The translations under genes were made by a program, and so were the position numbers. From Terasakiispira papahanaumokuakeensis (GTDB lineage Bacteria; Pseudomonadota; Gammaproteobacteria; Pseudomonadales; Halomonadaceae), in assembly GCF_001709345.1 (NCBI RefSeq), contig NZ_MDTQ01000001.1, positions 2,679,980-2,743,979 of the forward strand: DNA of 64,000 bases, given 5' to 3'. Positions 54,638 through 64,000 of the stretch are shown here, in pieces. The stretch's first letter is position 1. Each line of letters begins with the position of its first letter. The notes beneath the pieces were generated by a model. That model did no database searches. It was not told the origin of the DNA and was given only the letters and a program-made list of their open reading frames with translations.

Positions 54638-57600
54638 TTACTGAACTAAAGCTTCAGCCTCGGTCATATCAACAGAGACTAAACGGGAGACCCCAGGTTC
54701 CTGCATAGTGACGCCCATCAATTGGTCCGCTTTTTCCATGGCTTGCTTGTTATGCGTAATATAGATGAACTGGATACGATCTGACATCTCACGCACTAGA
54801 TTAGCGTAGCGCCCCACATTCGCATCATCCAGCGGTGCATCCACCTCATCCAACATACAAAACGGTGCTGGGTTCAGCTGAAAAATAGAAAAGACTAAGG
54901 CCAACGCTGTGAGTGCCTTTTCGCCCCCTGAGAGCAGGTGAATGGTCGCATTTTTCTTCCCCGGCGGGCGGGCCATGATCGCCACCCCAGTTTCCAACAG
55001 ATCCTCTCCGGTGAGCTGTAACCAAGCCGTACCACCGCCAAAGACTTTAGGGAATAATGTCTGTAGCCCCTGGTTGACCTGTTCAAACGTCTCTTTAAAA
55101 CGTGAGCGAGTTTCACGATCAATACGCCGAATGGCTTGAGACAGCGTATCCAGCGCCTCCATTAACTCGGCATACTGAGCATCTAAATACCCCTTACGGG
55201 TTTGCTGTTGTTCAAACTCTTCAATTGCGGCAAGGTTAATCGCCCCCAAACGGCGAATACGCTCAACGGTATTATCTAATGTTTGCCGCCAGGCAGACTC
55301 GGTCGCATCTTCGGGCAGATCAGGCAAAATATCACGCAAGGTAACGTCCATTTCCGCCAGTTGCGATAAGTGCGCATCACGTTGTGCCATCAAATTCTGC
55401 TGCTGCATCCGCACCTCATCAAGCCGAGCACGGACCCGCTCTAACTGCCGGTCATGCTCAGTACGTGATTGCTCTAAGGTGCTCTGACTGTCATAGGCTG
55501 TTTGCTGCCGCTGCCTCAGCTGACTGACCGCTTCTTCTTGTTGGGCATGCTGGTCCAATAGTTCATCTAATTGCGCCTGCTGAGTATCATCAGGCTCGTG
55601 AATCTCTTCCAGTGCTGCTTCAAGGGTTTGGCGTCGCTCATAAAGCCGGTCTCGCTGTTGTTGTGTTCGCGCCAGCCCTTCTGTCATCCCTTGCTGACTG
55701 GTCAACAGCTCCTGCCGTTTGAGCTGCAACTGTTGCCGGGTTTGCTGATACTGGGACTGCGCCTGGCGGGCCTGCTCAACCGCGTCTCGCGCCTGTTGAC
55801 GCGCTCGATCTAACGCCTCGCGCTGCTCAACGTTGTTTTCGACACGCGCTAACGCTGCCTGCCAAGTGTCACGCGCCGACATTAAGGCCATCTCGGTGTC
55901 TTCCATCTGGATGGCCAGCTCTTCGCGTTCCTCAGCCATTTGCCCTTGACGTTCGGCAATATGGCCACGACGAGTTTCAAGCGTTGCAAGTTCACTAGAG
56001 AGTTGAGAGACACGCCCCTGTATTGGCTTTTGTTGGGCGACCAATGTCTGGCGTTTCTGCTCACCGCTCTCTAAATCACGCTCTAAGCGTGTTAAGTGCT
56101 CTGCCGTGCTCTCGATCGTTTCTGCCAGCTCATCCTGCTCAACCTCCAATACTTCTAATGCCCTTTGGCGTGCCAGCGGCCCATCATCGTTCTGGTCTGC
56201 GGGATGTATCCTTAACCAGTCCGGCCCCAACCAATAACCTTCAGGAGTGATACAGGATTGCTCTGCCGTCAGCGTCGGGCGTAATACCAACCCCTCAGCC
56301 AAAGACGGCACCACGAGGATCTTGGCCAAGCCACGACGCACCGCATCTGGCCCTTGCACATAAGCGGCCAAAGTTTGATCAGGGCTGGCGGTCAATTGGG
56401 TATCAACCATCAAGCTGAGAGATCCTTGGGGGGACTGAGCTAAAGCCTCAAGCTGGGCATCCGGCAAGGCACCGGGTAAAACTAAAGCTTGCAGTTGATC
56501 AGCCAAAACGGTTTCCACCGCATGTTCCCACCCCGGTGCCACAACCAACTTTTCTGCTAATCGAGCTTCATGTGCCAATCCTTGTTGCGCCAACCACTGG
56601 TTCACCCCCTCATCATCATGCTTTAACGCAGCTTGCTGCAAGGCCTGCAAAGAAGCCAACCGCCCAGAATTTTGTTGATACCGAGTACGCCTCTGATCCA
56701 GCTGATCACGCAGCTGTTGCACCTGCTCACGCAGGCTTTCACGTTGTTGCTGGAGCTGTTCCGCTTCCTCGTCAAGCGTTTGGATCTGATCCTGCATGGC
56801 CTCACGTTCAAGCGTCAGTGAGGTAATCTGCTCATCCAACTGCGTGGTTGATTCTAAAGACGAGGCTTGCTCACTCAGACGCTGAAGGCGTTGCTTCAAT
56901 TGAGTTTGATTGGTTTCATGCTGCTGAATACTGGCACGCGCTAACTCGGCTTCGCGCTGATCCCGATCGGCATGCTCACGAAATGTTTCCCAGCGTGCCT
57001 GACAGTCTTCAAGTTGTTCCGATTGCTGAGCCAACGCCTCCTCAGCCATCAAGTGCTGCTCATCCAGGGCTTCAAGCTCGGGCTGAAGCGATGCTAACGC
57101 CTCTTCAAGCTCGGTGAGACGTGCTCGATCCGATTGATCAGATTCATTCAATTCCTGCTCACTGCGCATCAGGGCTTCTAAATCCTGCTGCAGCTGTCGA
57201 GCGCGTTGAGTACGATGCTGTAAATGCTGTTCTAAACGTGCAATCGCCTGACCGGTTTCATGAAAGCGGGCTTGAGCGTCATCCAATGCATCCGCCGCTT
57301 GAGTCTGGGTCTGACGCGCCGTCTCCAGCTCACTTTCGATTCGCCGGATTTCAACCAAATGCGCTTCAACTTCAAGCTCCAACTCACGGACTTGATCAAT
57401 AATCCCCTTGAGCTGATGATCGGCCTCGCGCCAGCGCAGTACCGCAAGCTCGCCCCGTAAACGTCGCTCATCCGCTTTGAGTTGTTGGTAACGACGGGCC
57501 GCCTCTGCTTGACGAGATAAACGCTCGAGCTGTCGACCCAGCTCGTCCCTCACATCCTCCAGACGCTCAAGATTATCTTCTGTGCGTCGCATGCGGTTTT

Positions 57601-58141
57601 CAGTTTCGCGCCGGCGTTCTTTGTATTTGGAAATACCCGCAGCTTCTTCCAAATAAACCCGCAACTCTTCGGGCTTCGCCTCAATCAATCGGGCAATCAT
57701 GCCCTGCTCAATAATCGCATAAGAGCGCGGCCCTAGACCGGTGCCCAGAAACAAGTCCGTGATATCGCGACGACGGCACTTAGTCCCGTTAAGAAAGTAA
57801 TTCGACTGGCCTTCTCGCGTCACCTGACGCTTGACTGCAATTTCAGCATATTGCGCGTAAGCACCGCCTAACTTACCGGCCGTATTATCAAACACCAATT
57901 CAATGGAGGCTTGGCCAACGGGTTTTCGTCCTCGGGAACCATTGAAAATCACATCAGTCATGGACTCGCCACGCAGATACTTGGCGGACGACTCCCCCAT
58001 TACCCAGCGTACCGCATCAATGACATTCGATTTGCCACAGCCATTAGGGCCGACAATCGCGCTCATATTACTTTTGAAGGGCACCGTTGTCGGGTCAACG
58101 AAGGATTTAAACCCCGCCAGCTTAATGGATTTGAGGCGCAT
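54638..58141 (-). CDS. smc: Chromosome segregation protein SMC
   Basis: A 1167-residue condensin ATPase. Walker A G-P-N-G-C-G-K-S-N near residue 35, then two long coiled coils around a hinge (about 510-660, with A-P-G-W-E-H-A-V-E-T-V-L-A-D), signature L-L-S-G-G-E-K-A-L-T-A near 1080, and Walker B F-C-M-L-D-E-V-D-A-P-L-D-D-A. It works with the ScpA and ScpB encoded at 43.6-45.4 kb. This confirms a MukBEF-free gammaproteobacterium. Starts immediately downstream of the ccm operon terminator. Confidence 0.96.
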   Translation of the reverse strand: MRLKSIKLAGFKSFVDPTTVPFKSNMSAIVGPNGCGKSNVIDAVRWVMGESSAKYLRGESMTDVIFNGSRGRKPVGQASIELVFDNTAGKLGGAYAQYAEIAVKRQVTREGQSNYFLNGTKCRRRDITDLFLGTGLGPRSYAIIEQGMIARLIEAKPEELRVYLEEAAGISKYKERRRETENRMRRTEDNLERLEDVRDELGRQLERLSRQAEAARRYQQLKADERRLRGELAVLRWREADHQLKGIIDQVRELELEVEAHLVEIRRIESELETARQTQTQAADALDDAQARFHETGQAIARLEQHLQHRTQRARQLQQDLEALMRSEQELNESDQSDRARLTELEEALASLQPELEALDEQHLMAEEALAQQSEQLEDCQARWETFREHADRDQREAELARASIQQHETNQTQLKQRLQRLSEQASSLESTTQLDEQITSLTLEREAMQDQIQTLDEEAEQLQQQRESLREQVQQLRDQLDQRRTRYQQNSGRLASLQALQQAALKHDDEGVNQWLAQQGLAHEARLAEKLVVAPGWEHAVETVLADQLQALVLPGALPDAQLEALAQSPQGSLSLMVDTQLTASPDQTLAAYVQGPDAVRRGLAKILVVPSLAEGLVLRPTLTAEQSCITPEGYWLGPDWLRIHPADQNDDGPLARQRALEVLEVEQDELAETIESTAEHLTRLERDLESGEQKRQTLVAQQKPIQGRVSQLSSELATLETRRGHIAERQGQMAEEREELAIQMEDTEMALMSARDTWQAALARVENNVEQREALDRARQQARDAVEQARQAQSQYQQTRQQLQLKRQELLTSQQGMTEGLARTQQQRDRLYERRQTLEAALEEIHEPDDTQQAQLDELLDQHAQQEEAVSQLRQRQQTAYDSQSTLEQSRTEHDRQLERVRARLDEVRMQQQNLMAQRDAHLSQLAEMDVTLRDILPDLPEDATESAWRQTLDNTVERIRRLGAINLAAIEEFEQQQTRKGYLDAQYAELMEALDTLSQAIRRIDRETRSRFKETFEQVNQGLQTLFPKVFGGGTAWLQLTGEDLLETGVAIMARPPGKKNATIHLLSGGEKALTALALVFSIFQLNPAPFCMLDEVDAPLDDANVGRYANLVREMSDRIQFIYITHNKQAMEKADQLMGVTMQEPGVSRLVSVDMTEAEALVQ

Positions 58142-58186
58142 GCATCATCAGTCTACGTTAGTCAAAAGAACAGGCTAGGCCCAGAA

Positions 58187-58212
58187 ACGACAAACGGGCC
58201 ATTTTGGCCCGT
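58187..58212 (-). terminator. Terminator of the ccm operon
   Basis: Minus strand: ACGGGCC-AAAAT-GGCCCGT stem-loop followed by TTTGTCGTTT, an interrupted U tract, between ccmI and smc. Confidence 0.75.
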
Positions 58213-58237
58213 CCTTGTATCGCTCGCAAGCATCCTT

Positions 58238-59473
58238 TTACGAGGCCGGATCAGTCTCTAAGCGTTGATCAATCACGATATTGACCTCCTGACGACCGTC
58301 AACCGCCAGCGGTGTATCGCTTCCCCCTTGCCAATCTCCCGGCTGAGCCTTGGGATCACCATGACGAGAAACGCGAGCCTGAACGAGCACTTGCTCCGCC
58401 TGAGATAAGCGAGCCTGCGGGGACATTGCCTGCCCATCATCCAGAACCACCGTCGTCGGCAGATCACTGACTTTCAGACGTGCCACCGCCAAAGGCATAG
58501 GCAGATCGGGTCGACGTGCTAAGACATAGACCACATCATCCTCACTCACCGCCATACGCGCTCGATTGGAAAGATCAACTTTCACCGCAAAGCTAGCCTG
58601 AGCCTGCAGAGGCGCTTGACCCAGCCGAATACGTAACTCGTTAACACCTTCGGTGAGTGCTTTTTCAGCCTCAGGAGATTGCGCACTGGCTAAAGCACGC
58701 TCCCAGTAATCCAATGCAGAAGCCCATTGCTCAGATTGATAAGCATGCATGCCCAACAAACTCAGCGCTTGAGACTGGGACGGATTAGCCTCTAATGCCT
58801 CATCGATCAGCGTTTTTACTCGGCTCGACATCTGTCGTTGATCGGCAAAGTAGTAAGCTTGGGCCGTTTGTGCCAAGAACACAGGTTGACGCCCTTGCAG
58901 ACGCATAATCTGCTCCAACGCCTGCCCCCCTTGTTCATAACGCCCCATATCTAGATAAATACGTGCCAACAGCGACCAGCCTTGGGGATCATCTGGATGT
59001 TCTTCGACAGTCTGTTCAAGCCGCTTCAACAACTTACCAAAATCTTGCTGACCTTCAGCCACTAGCTGTTGATGGGTAAAGTAAGCCGCGACCTCATCAG
59101 CACCTCCCCAATGACGATATAATCCTGCCGCCCCCAGGATCATGCTCAAGGCCACGACGACCACACCCATCATGGCCGTTTTATTCGAACCAGAGCGCCA
59201 CTCAGCCGCGGCTTCCTGTTCAGTATCCGCTAAAAGGCTATCTTCCAACTCATGACGCTGCTGTTGATAAGCAGGGGCATCTAATTCACCTGCAGCATGC
59301 GCTTGCTCTAAAGCAGCCAGCTTTTGCTGAAACAAACGCACATTTTCAGCATTCCGAGCCTTGTGCTCACTGATCAAACGTTGCTGCAGACGAGGCCACC
59401 GCCAAACGGCTAGCAATAACACGAGAACAGCCATCACAACCAAAAGGCTCAGGCCGATCCATAAACTACTCAT
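58238..59473 (-). CDS. ccmI: Cytochrome c maturation protein CcmI
   Basis: A 411-residue apocytochrome c chaperone. Two N-terminal membrane helices (about 5-23 and 98-118) flank a cytoplasmic stretch; the periplasmic part has tetratricopeptide-like repeats (P-D-D-P-Q-G-W-S-L-L-A-R-I-Y-L-D-M-G-R-Y and following) and a C-terminal beta-rich domain (A-R-M-A-V-S-E-D-D-V-V-Y-V-L-A-R). It hands apocytochrome c to CcmFH. In E. coli this part is fused to CcmH; here they are separate. Overlaps ccmH by four bases; last gene of the operon. Confidence 0.93.
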   Translation of the reverse strand: MSSLWIGLSLLVVMAVLVLLLAVWRWPRLQQRLISEHKARNAENVRLFQQKLAALEQAHAAGELDAPAYQQQRHELEDSLLADTEQEAAAEWRSGSNKTAMMGVVVVALSMILGAAGLYRHWGGADEVAAYFTHQQLVAEGQQDFGKLLKRLEQTVEEHPDDPQGWSLLARIYLDMGRYEQGGQALEQIMRLQGRQPVFLAQTAQAYYFADQRQMSSRVKTLIDEALEANPSQSQALSLLGMHAYQSEQWASALDYWERALASAQSPEAEKALTEGVNELRIRLGQAPLQAQASFAVKVDLSNRARMAVSEDDVVYVLARRPDLPMPLAVARLKVSDLPTTVVLDDGQAMSPQARLSQAEQVLVQARVSRHGDPKAQPGDWQGGSDTPLAVDGRQEVNIVIDQRLETDPAS

Positions 59474-59970
59474 GAGGGAATATCCTTGTCGTCAGCATAG
59501 CGATCCAACACTTGCTGCAAGCGTGCAGCGCGTTGAGCTTCGTGGGGGGAAGACGTCACCTCAGCTGCCGCATTAGACTGGCGGCGCTTATGCCATACCA
59601 GCCCCAAGATAATGATGGCACCCGCCAATAGCGCCAATGGCGGCAACCACCATAAAACCCAAGTATCTTTCCGCATGGGGGGCTGATACACCACATAATC
59701 ACCAAACCGGGCCTTCATATAATCAATCACTTCCTGATCCGAATGCCCTTGCTGTAAAAGAGTAAACAGCTGTTCACGCATATCTTGAGCGATTGGCGAA
59801 TTCGACCCCCCAATAGTTTGGTTCTGGCACTTAGGGCAGCGCAATAGTTCGGTAAGATGTTGAAATCGATCACGCTGTTGATCATCTGCGAATGGAAACA
59901 CTTCGATCGCGGCGTGAGCCATTGAGACAATGAGCAGACCCATACATAGGCCCATCAATGTTTTTGCCAT
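59470..59970 (-). CDS. ccmH: Cytochrome c maturation thiol protein CcmH
   Basis: A 166-residue protein with a signal peptide, the redox L-R-C-P-K-C-Q-N-Q-T motif, and a C-terminal membrane helix (W-W-L-P-P-L-A-L-L region). It reduces the apocytochrome c disulfide before haem attachment. Overlaps ccmG at its start and ccmI at its end, so all three are coupled. Confidence 0.95.
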   Translation of the reverse strand: MAKTLMGLCMGLLIVSMAHAAIEVFPFADDQQRDRFQHLTELLRCPKCQNQTIGGSNSPIAQDMREQLFTLLQQGHSDQEVIDYMKARFGDYVVYQPPMRKDTWVLWWLPPLALLAGAIIILGLVWHKRRQSNAAAEVTSSPHEAQRAARLQQVLDRYADDKDIPS

Positions 59971-60491
59971 CGGCGCACCTCCGGCAGGAGCGTTTCATTT
60001 AATAGGGTTTCGGTCACAACCCCCGTCAGGTGATAACGAATGGTGCCCTCACGATCGACCAAAAAAGTTTCTGGCGCACCATAAACGCCGAGATCAAAGG
60101 CCAGTGCCCGCATACCTTCAGGCTCCTGTAAATTCATTTGATAGGGGTTGCCCATTTTACGTAAATACTCATGAGCTTTTTCCGGCGTATCTTTGTAGTT
60201 CAACCCAATGACCGGCACACCGGCTTTTGCAGCCGCCACAATGTATTCATGCTCATCGTAACAACTGGGGCACCAACTCCCCCAGACATTAAGCAAGAAG
60301 ACTTGACCTAGTAGGTCATCACGCGTCACCACTTGATGCGGAGCGTCCAGTCGTTTCAAACTGAACTCAGGTAACGGCTGGCCGATCATGGTGGAAGCGC
60401 GCTCCATCGGGTTCAGTGACAAGCCTCGCATGAAAAAAACCGCTAACACCAAAAAAATCGCCAACGGAATAAACAGCACCAAACGCCTCAT
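59955..60491 (-). CDS. ccmG: Thiol:disulfide interchange protein CcmG (DsbE)
   Basis: A 178-residue membrane-anchored thioredoxin-fold protein. One N-terminal membrane helix; W-G-S-W-C-P-S-C active site; the G-V-Y-G-A-P-E-T-F-L-V-D segment with the cis-proline. It keeps the CcmH/apocytochrome thiols reduced. Overlaps ccmF by four bases and ccmH by 16. Confidence 0.95.
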   Translation of the reverse strand: MRRLVLFIPLAIFLVLAVFFMRGLSLNPMERASTMIGQPLPEFSLKRLDAPHQVVTRDDLLGQVFLLNVWGSWCPSCYDEHEYIVAAAKAGVPVIGLNYKDTPEKAHEYLRKMGNPYQMNLQEPEGMRALAFDLGVYGAPETFLVDREGTIRYHLTGVVTETLLNETLLPEVRRWQKH

Positions 60492-62473
60492 ACCGCAACC
60501 TCCGTGACGGCAGCAGCCTCTTCAGAACGCTTGACCCGAGACCGATAACGTTTATCACAAGCCGCTAAGAGACCACCAAGCGCCATGAAGCCCCCACCAA
60601 ACCATAACCAACGAACAAAAGGTTTATAGTGAACACGCATCGCCCAAGCCCCATCCGCCAGAGGCTCTCCCATCGCCACGTAAATATCTCGCGTGAAGCC
60701 CCAGTCAATCGCCGCTTCCGTCATCGGCATCCGGCGTACCGCATATAAGCGTTTTTCAGGATGCAGTACTGAAATTTGGGCCCCATCGGGTCCCGACACC
60801 GACACGACTGCACGCTCAGCGGTATAGTTCGGCCCTTCTACATGTTCCAGTGAGGTCAACGTAAAGTTCAGCCCATGCACCTCAACAGGCTCCTGCAAGG
60901 CCATTCGGATATCCCGCTCTTCAGCATAATTAGCCACCATGGTGACCCCAAAAGCGGTCATAGCTAAACCAAGGTGGCCTAAGATCATGCCCCAGCGGCT
61001 GGCCGTCACCCCAGCAAGACCGCGTCGACCTCGAGCCGCTTCATACAGGTCACGCAGTGATGTCAGCACAATCCAGAGCGTCACCGTCATGCCCATAGCC
61101 ACCCAGAAGTGCCATTGCCCATCATAGATAAACGGAAGTACAACAAGGCCAAAGACCAGGGTCGCGCCAGCAGCCCACCATAAGCGCTGCCGTAAGCGCT
61201 GCCAACGGGCCTGCTTCCATTCCGTCAAAGGCCCTAATCCCATAAAGAACGCCAGCAGAATCATTTGCGGCGCAATCAAGGCATTGAAGTAAGGAGGTCC
61301 GACAGAAATTTTGCCATGTCCCAATGCATCCAGTAATAGCGGATAGATTGTCCCCAATAGGACCGTCAACATCGCCACAACAAGAATAATATTATTGACA
61401 AGCAAAAAGACTTCGCGGGAAAACAGCGCATAGCGCACCTTGACGTTCACTTTAGGTACGCGCAATGCATAAAGCAGTAATGAGCCCCCAATCGTGATTC
61501 CCAACAGGACCAAAATAAAGAAGCCCCGACCTGGGTCAGCCGCAAACGCATGCACCGAATTCAGCACGCCGGAGCGCACCAAGAAAGTCCCCAGCAAGCT
61601 CAATGAAAACGAGAAGATGGCCAGTAGCAGTGTCCAACTACGGAAGACACCACGTTTCTCCGTCACCGCCAAAGAGTGCATCAGGGCGGTTCCCACCAAC
61701 CAAGGCATCAAAGAGGCATTTTCGACCGGATCCCAGAACCACCAGCCCCCCCAGCCCAGTTCGTAATAGGCCCACCACGAACCGAGGGTGATACCTAATG
61801 TCAGGAAGATCCAGGCCACCGTTGTCCAGGGCCGACTCCAACGTGCCCAAGCCGCATCCAACCGACCACTCCAGAGCGCGGTAATCGCAAATGCAAACGC
61901 CACAGCAAACCCGACATAGCCCATATAAAGCAAAGGCGGATGCACGATAAGACCGAAGTCCTGTAAGAGCGGGTTCAGGTCAGCACCATCCGTCGGGATT
62001 CGGGGCAAAATACGCTCAAAGGGGTCAGATGTCGCCAGAATAAACAGCGCAAACCCGACAGAAATCGCGCCCATCACCGCCAGTACACGCGCTAAAATTT
62101 CAGCGGGTAATCCACGCGTCAGGCTGACAGCAAATGTCCACCCAGACAGGATCCAAATCCACAGCAATAACGATCCCTCGTGGCTGCCCCACACAGCGCT
62201 AAATTTATAGTACCAAGGCAAAGCACTATTCGAGTTATTGGCAATATACGCCACACTGAAATCATCCAGCATGAAGCTCGCTGTCAAACAGGCAAAACTG
62301 AATGTCAGGAATAAGAACTGTCCCCATGCCGCCGGTTGCGCATAAGCCAACCAAACCGGTTGACGTACCAGAGTGCCCAATAACGGCATCACCATCTGCA
62401 CACAAGCCATGCACAGGGCCAGAATTAAGGCAAAGTGGCCTAATTCGGGTAATTCGATTATGTGCATGATCAC
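60488..62473 (-). CDS. ccmF: Haem lyase subunit CcmF
   Basis: A 661-residue multispanning inner-membrane protein. The haem-handling W-G-G-W-W-F-W-D-P-V-E-N-A-S motif (WWD domain) is intact, with conserved G-S-H-E-G-S and H-P-P-L-L-Y-M-G-Y-V-G segments carrying haem-ligand histidines. It joins haem from holo-CcmE to apocytochrome c. Start may be Met1 or Met3. Lies one base after ccmE. Confidence 0.96.
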   Translation of the reverse strand: MIMHIIELPELGHFALILALCMACVQMVMPLLGTLVRQPVWLAYAQPAAWGQFLFLTFSFACLTASFMLDDFSVAYIANNSNSALPWYYKFSAVWGSHEGSLLLWIWILSGWTFAVSLTRGLPAEILARVLAVMGAISVGFALFILATSDPFERILPRIPTDGADLNPLLQDFGLIVHPPLLYMGYVGFAVAFAFAITALWSGRLDAAWARWSRPWTTVAWIFLTLGITLGSWWAYYELGWGGWWFWDPVENASLMPWLVGTALMHSLAVTEKRGVFRSWTLLLAIFSFSLSLLGTFLVRSGVLNSVHAFAADPGRGFFILVLLGITIGGSLLLYALRVPKVNVKVRYALFSREVFLLVNNIILVVAMLTVLLGTIYPLLLDALGHGKISVGPPYFNALIAPQMILLAFFMGLGPLTEWKQARWQRLRQRLWWAAGATLVFGLVVLPFIYDGQWHFWVAMGMTVTLWIVLTSLRDLYEAARGRRGLAGVTASRWGMILGHLGLAMTAFGVTMVANYAEERDIRMALQEPVEVHGLNFTLTSLEHVEGPNYTAERAVVSVSGPDGAQISVLHPEKRLYAVRRMPMTEAAIDWGFTRDIYVAMGEPLADGAWAMRVHYKPFVRWLWFGGGFMALGGLLAACDKRYRSRVKRSEEAAAVTEVAV

Positions 62474-62474
62474 C

Positions 62475-62945
62475 TCAAGGTTGCGCTTTGACAGGAGCGG
62501 ATTCAGAGTCAGGCGGTAAACGACCGGATTGCTTCAAAGCCTCGGCCACTTCTGGGGGCATATAATTCTCATCATGCTTGGCCAATACTTGAGACGCGAC
62601 CAGAACACCCTCAGCATTCAATTGCCCGACAGCCACAATCCCCTGACCTTCACGGAAGAGATCCGGCAGAATTTTGTCATAGGAGACAGTGACGGTGTGG
62701 GCATAATCGGTCACACCAAACTGCACGTCTAAAGCGCCTGATGCACGCTGGACACTCCCCTCAACCACCATACCGCCGGCCCGAATCTCACGGCCCTGAG
62801 GCGCCTCACCTTGCGCAATCTGAGTTGGGGTATAAAAGAGGTTAATATTACTGTTCAAGGCATAGAGCACTAGACTGACCGCGACAGCCACACCGCCAAC
62901 CAGTAGACCAATTAACAATAAGCGCTGCTTACGCTTGGGATTCAT
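62475..62945 (-). CDS. ccmE: Haem chaperone CcmE
   Basis: A 156-residue protein: basic N terminus, one membrane helix, then an OB-fold periplasmic domain. The haem-binding histidine lies in A-K-H-D-E-N-Y-M-P, and the tyrosine follows in the same motif. It carries haem from CcmC to CcmF. Confidence 0.96.
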   Translation of the reverse strand: MNPKRKQRLLLIGLLVGGVAVAVSLVLYALNSNINLFYTPTQIAQGEAPQGREIRAGGMVVEGSVQRASGALDVQFGVTDYAHTVTVSYDKILPDLFREGQGIVAVGQLNAEGVLVASQVLAKHDENYMPPEVAEALKQSGRLPPDSESAPVKAQP

Positions 62946-62963
62946 ATCAGGCTCCTTATCCCG

Positions 62964-63221
62964 TTATGGCCGCGTAGTCGATACGTGATCCGTACCCGCG
63001 GGTCGGCTCATCGAAGAAGTGGCAGATGCGGCATGCTGTGCCTTACGAGATAACCGGCGCTGCAACTGTTGCCGAAAACGGCGGCTTTGCCACCAAGGCA
63101 CTAAAATATTCAGTACGAGGATCGCCACGCCGATACCATAGGCCCCCCAGACATAAGGAGCGTGCCCCCCCATATGCACAAAATCGGTCAGATTCGCAAA
63201 GTACATATTTGCAAAACTCAT
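62964..63221 (-). CDS. ccmD: Haem exporter protein CcmD
   Basis: An 85-residue small membrane protein with one central helix (V-W-G-A-Y-G-I-G-V-A-I-L-V-L-N) after F-V-H-M-G-G-H-A-P-Y, then a basic cytoplasmic tail. It aids release of holo-CcmE from CcmABC. Somewhat longer than E. coli CcmD (69 residues) because of the tail. Confidence 0.92.
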   Translation of the reverse strand: MSFANMYFANLTDFVHMGGHAPYVWGAYGIGVAILVLNILVPWWQSRRFRQQLQRRLSRKAQHAASATSSMSRPAGTDHVSTTRP

Positions 63222-63225
63222 GACA

Positions 63226-63990
63226 TCACTCCCTCAACATCAGCTCACGCACCCAGTGCGCCTGCTGCTCGCGGCGCAGAATTTCATGACGGGCACGCAA
63301 TAAAGTCGCCCAAGCTAAAAAACAATAGAACCCTAAGACCATCACTAATAAGGGCAGCCACATTTCCATCGGCATGGCTGGCTTTTCGGTCAAAGAGAAA
63401 GTGGCAGGTTGATGCAGGGTGTACCATAAGTCCACAGAGTATTTAATAATTGGAATATTAATCACCCCGACAATCGCGAGAATGGCACAAGCTTTGGCGG
63501 CCGCATCCTCTGGCGATAACGCCTCACGTAATGCGATCACTCCCAGATATAAAAACAGCAGGATCAACATTGACGTTAGACGTGCATCCCATACCCACCA
63601 GGTTCCCCATGTGGGCATTCCCCAGATCGACCCAGTGACAAGTGCTAAAAAAGTCATGGAGGCACCAATCGGCGCTAAGGCTTTGGCTAACACATCCGCC
63701 ATCTTGATTTTCCATACCAGCAACACCACCCCCATGGCGGCCATCATCATATAAATCGATTGCGCCAAGATCGCGGCGGGAACATGCAGATAAATAATGC
63801 GAAAACTATTCCCCTGCTGATAATCCATAGGCGCAAAAGCCAAGCCCCAGACAAGACCAATACTTAGCAGGAGCACGCAGGCCACACCAAACCAAGGCAG
63901 CCAACGGCCACTGATCTGATAGAACCACTTGGGCGATCCCAGGCGGTGATAGCATTGCTTCAGCCAGTTCCACACGGTATTGGTCCTCAT
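63226..63990 (-). CDS. ccmC: Haem transporter subunit CcmC
   Basis: About 254 residues with six membrane helices. The periplasmic WWD motif W-G-T-W-W-V-W-D is complete, with histidines in Y-L-H-V-P and L-H-Q-P on either side. CcmC loads haem on CcmE. The ATG at 63990 is used; a TTG one codon earlier is possible. The gene is complete, ten bases from the window end; ccmA and ccmB would be expected just outside. Confidence 0.95.
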   Translation of the reverse strand: MRTNTVWNWLKQCYHRLGSPKWFYQISGRWLPWFGVACVLLLSIGLVWGLAFAPMDYQQGNSFRIIYLHVPAAILAQSIYMMMAAMGVVLLVWKIKMADVLAKALAPIGASMTFLALVTGSIWGMPTWGTWWVWDARLTSMLILLFLYLGVIALREALSPEDAAAKACAILAIVGVINIPIIKYSVDLWYTLHQPATFSLTEKPAMPMEMWLPLLVMVLGFYCFLAWATLLRARHEILRREQQAHWVRELMLRE

Positions 63991-64000
63991 CAAGCTGTTT

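Overview
The window is a stretch of a Gammaproteobacterium chromosome, GC roughly half, most likely from the Oceanospirillales or a relative. The evidence is the Smc-ScpAB condensin (not MukBEF), zipA, yciB/yciI, mnmC and yheU, each close to gammaproteobacterial homologues I know. I cannot name the genus. Nearly all of it is ordinary, densely packed chromosome. I see no prophage, insertion sequence, CRISPR array or rRNA.

Layout. 0-3.6 kb: a SprA-type metalloprotease, then a small XRE regulator next to a SulP anion transporter. 3.6-9.7 kb: an acyl-CoA catabolic block (acyl-CoA ligase, 3-hydroxyacyl-CoA dehydrogenase of the SDR family and acyl-CoA dehydrogenase in one minus-strand operon; a TetR regulator divergent from a thiolase). 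9.7-18.2 kb: a Bcr/CflA efflux pump, a YigZ/IMPACT protein, sbcDC and a gamma-glutamyltransferase. 18.3-21.9 kb: the one clearly foreign-looking piece, an AT-rich DUF262/HNH (GmrSD/SspE-like) gene beside a GC-richer coniferyl-aldehyde dehydrogenase. 22.1-27.0 kb: a PelX-like family 9 pectate lyase and a glnHPQ glutamine ABC operon. 27.4-30.4 kb: a MASE1-CHASE-GGDEF-EAL cyclic-di-GMP protein split by a frameshift at a run of eight C. 30.4-42 kb: yqjG, branched-chain aminotransferase, ZIP transporter, YchJ, a LysR/pirin pair, rarD, cysG, cysH and a second GGDEF protein. 42.1-48.2 kb: two tRNA-Lys(UUU) genes, then the conserved rluB-scpB-scpA-yciO-rnm cluster divergent from yciB-yciI. 48.3-58.1 kb: mnmC, yheU, ligA, zipA, smc. 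58.2-64 kb: the cytochrome c maturation operon ccmC-D-E-F-G-H-I, running off the right edge upstream.

How the genes work together. The window holds all three Smc-ScpAB subunits at two loci 9 kb apart. cysG (siroheme) and cysH (PAPS reductase) both serve assimilatory sulfate reduction. The ligase/dehydrogenase/thiolase block can activate and beta-oxidise a short or branched acyl chain, and an ACGTTAACGT palindrome precedes it. The ccm genes deliver and ligate haem to apocytochrome c.

Most worth a second look: the C8 frameshift in the c-di-GMP gene (phase variation or sequencing error), the lone DUF262/HNH gene in AT-rich DNA, and a recurring pattern of short imperfect tandem duplications lying on or next to stop codons at six gene ends, with a related 15-bp in-frame expansion in sbcC. 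I found no convincing multi-gene system of an undescribed kind.
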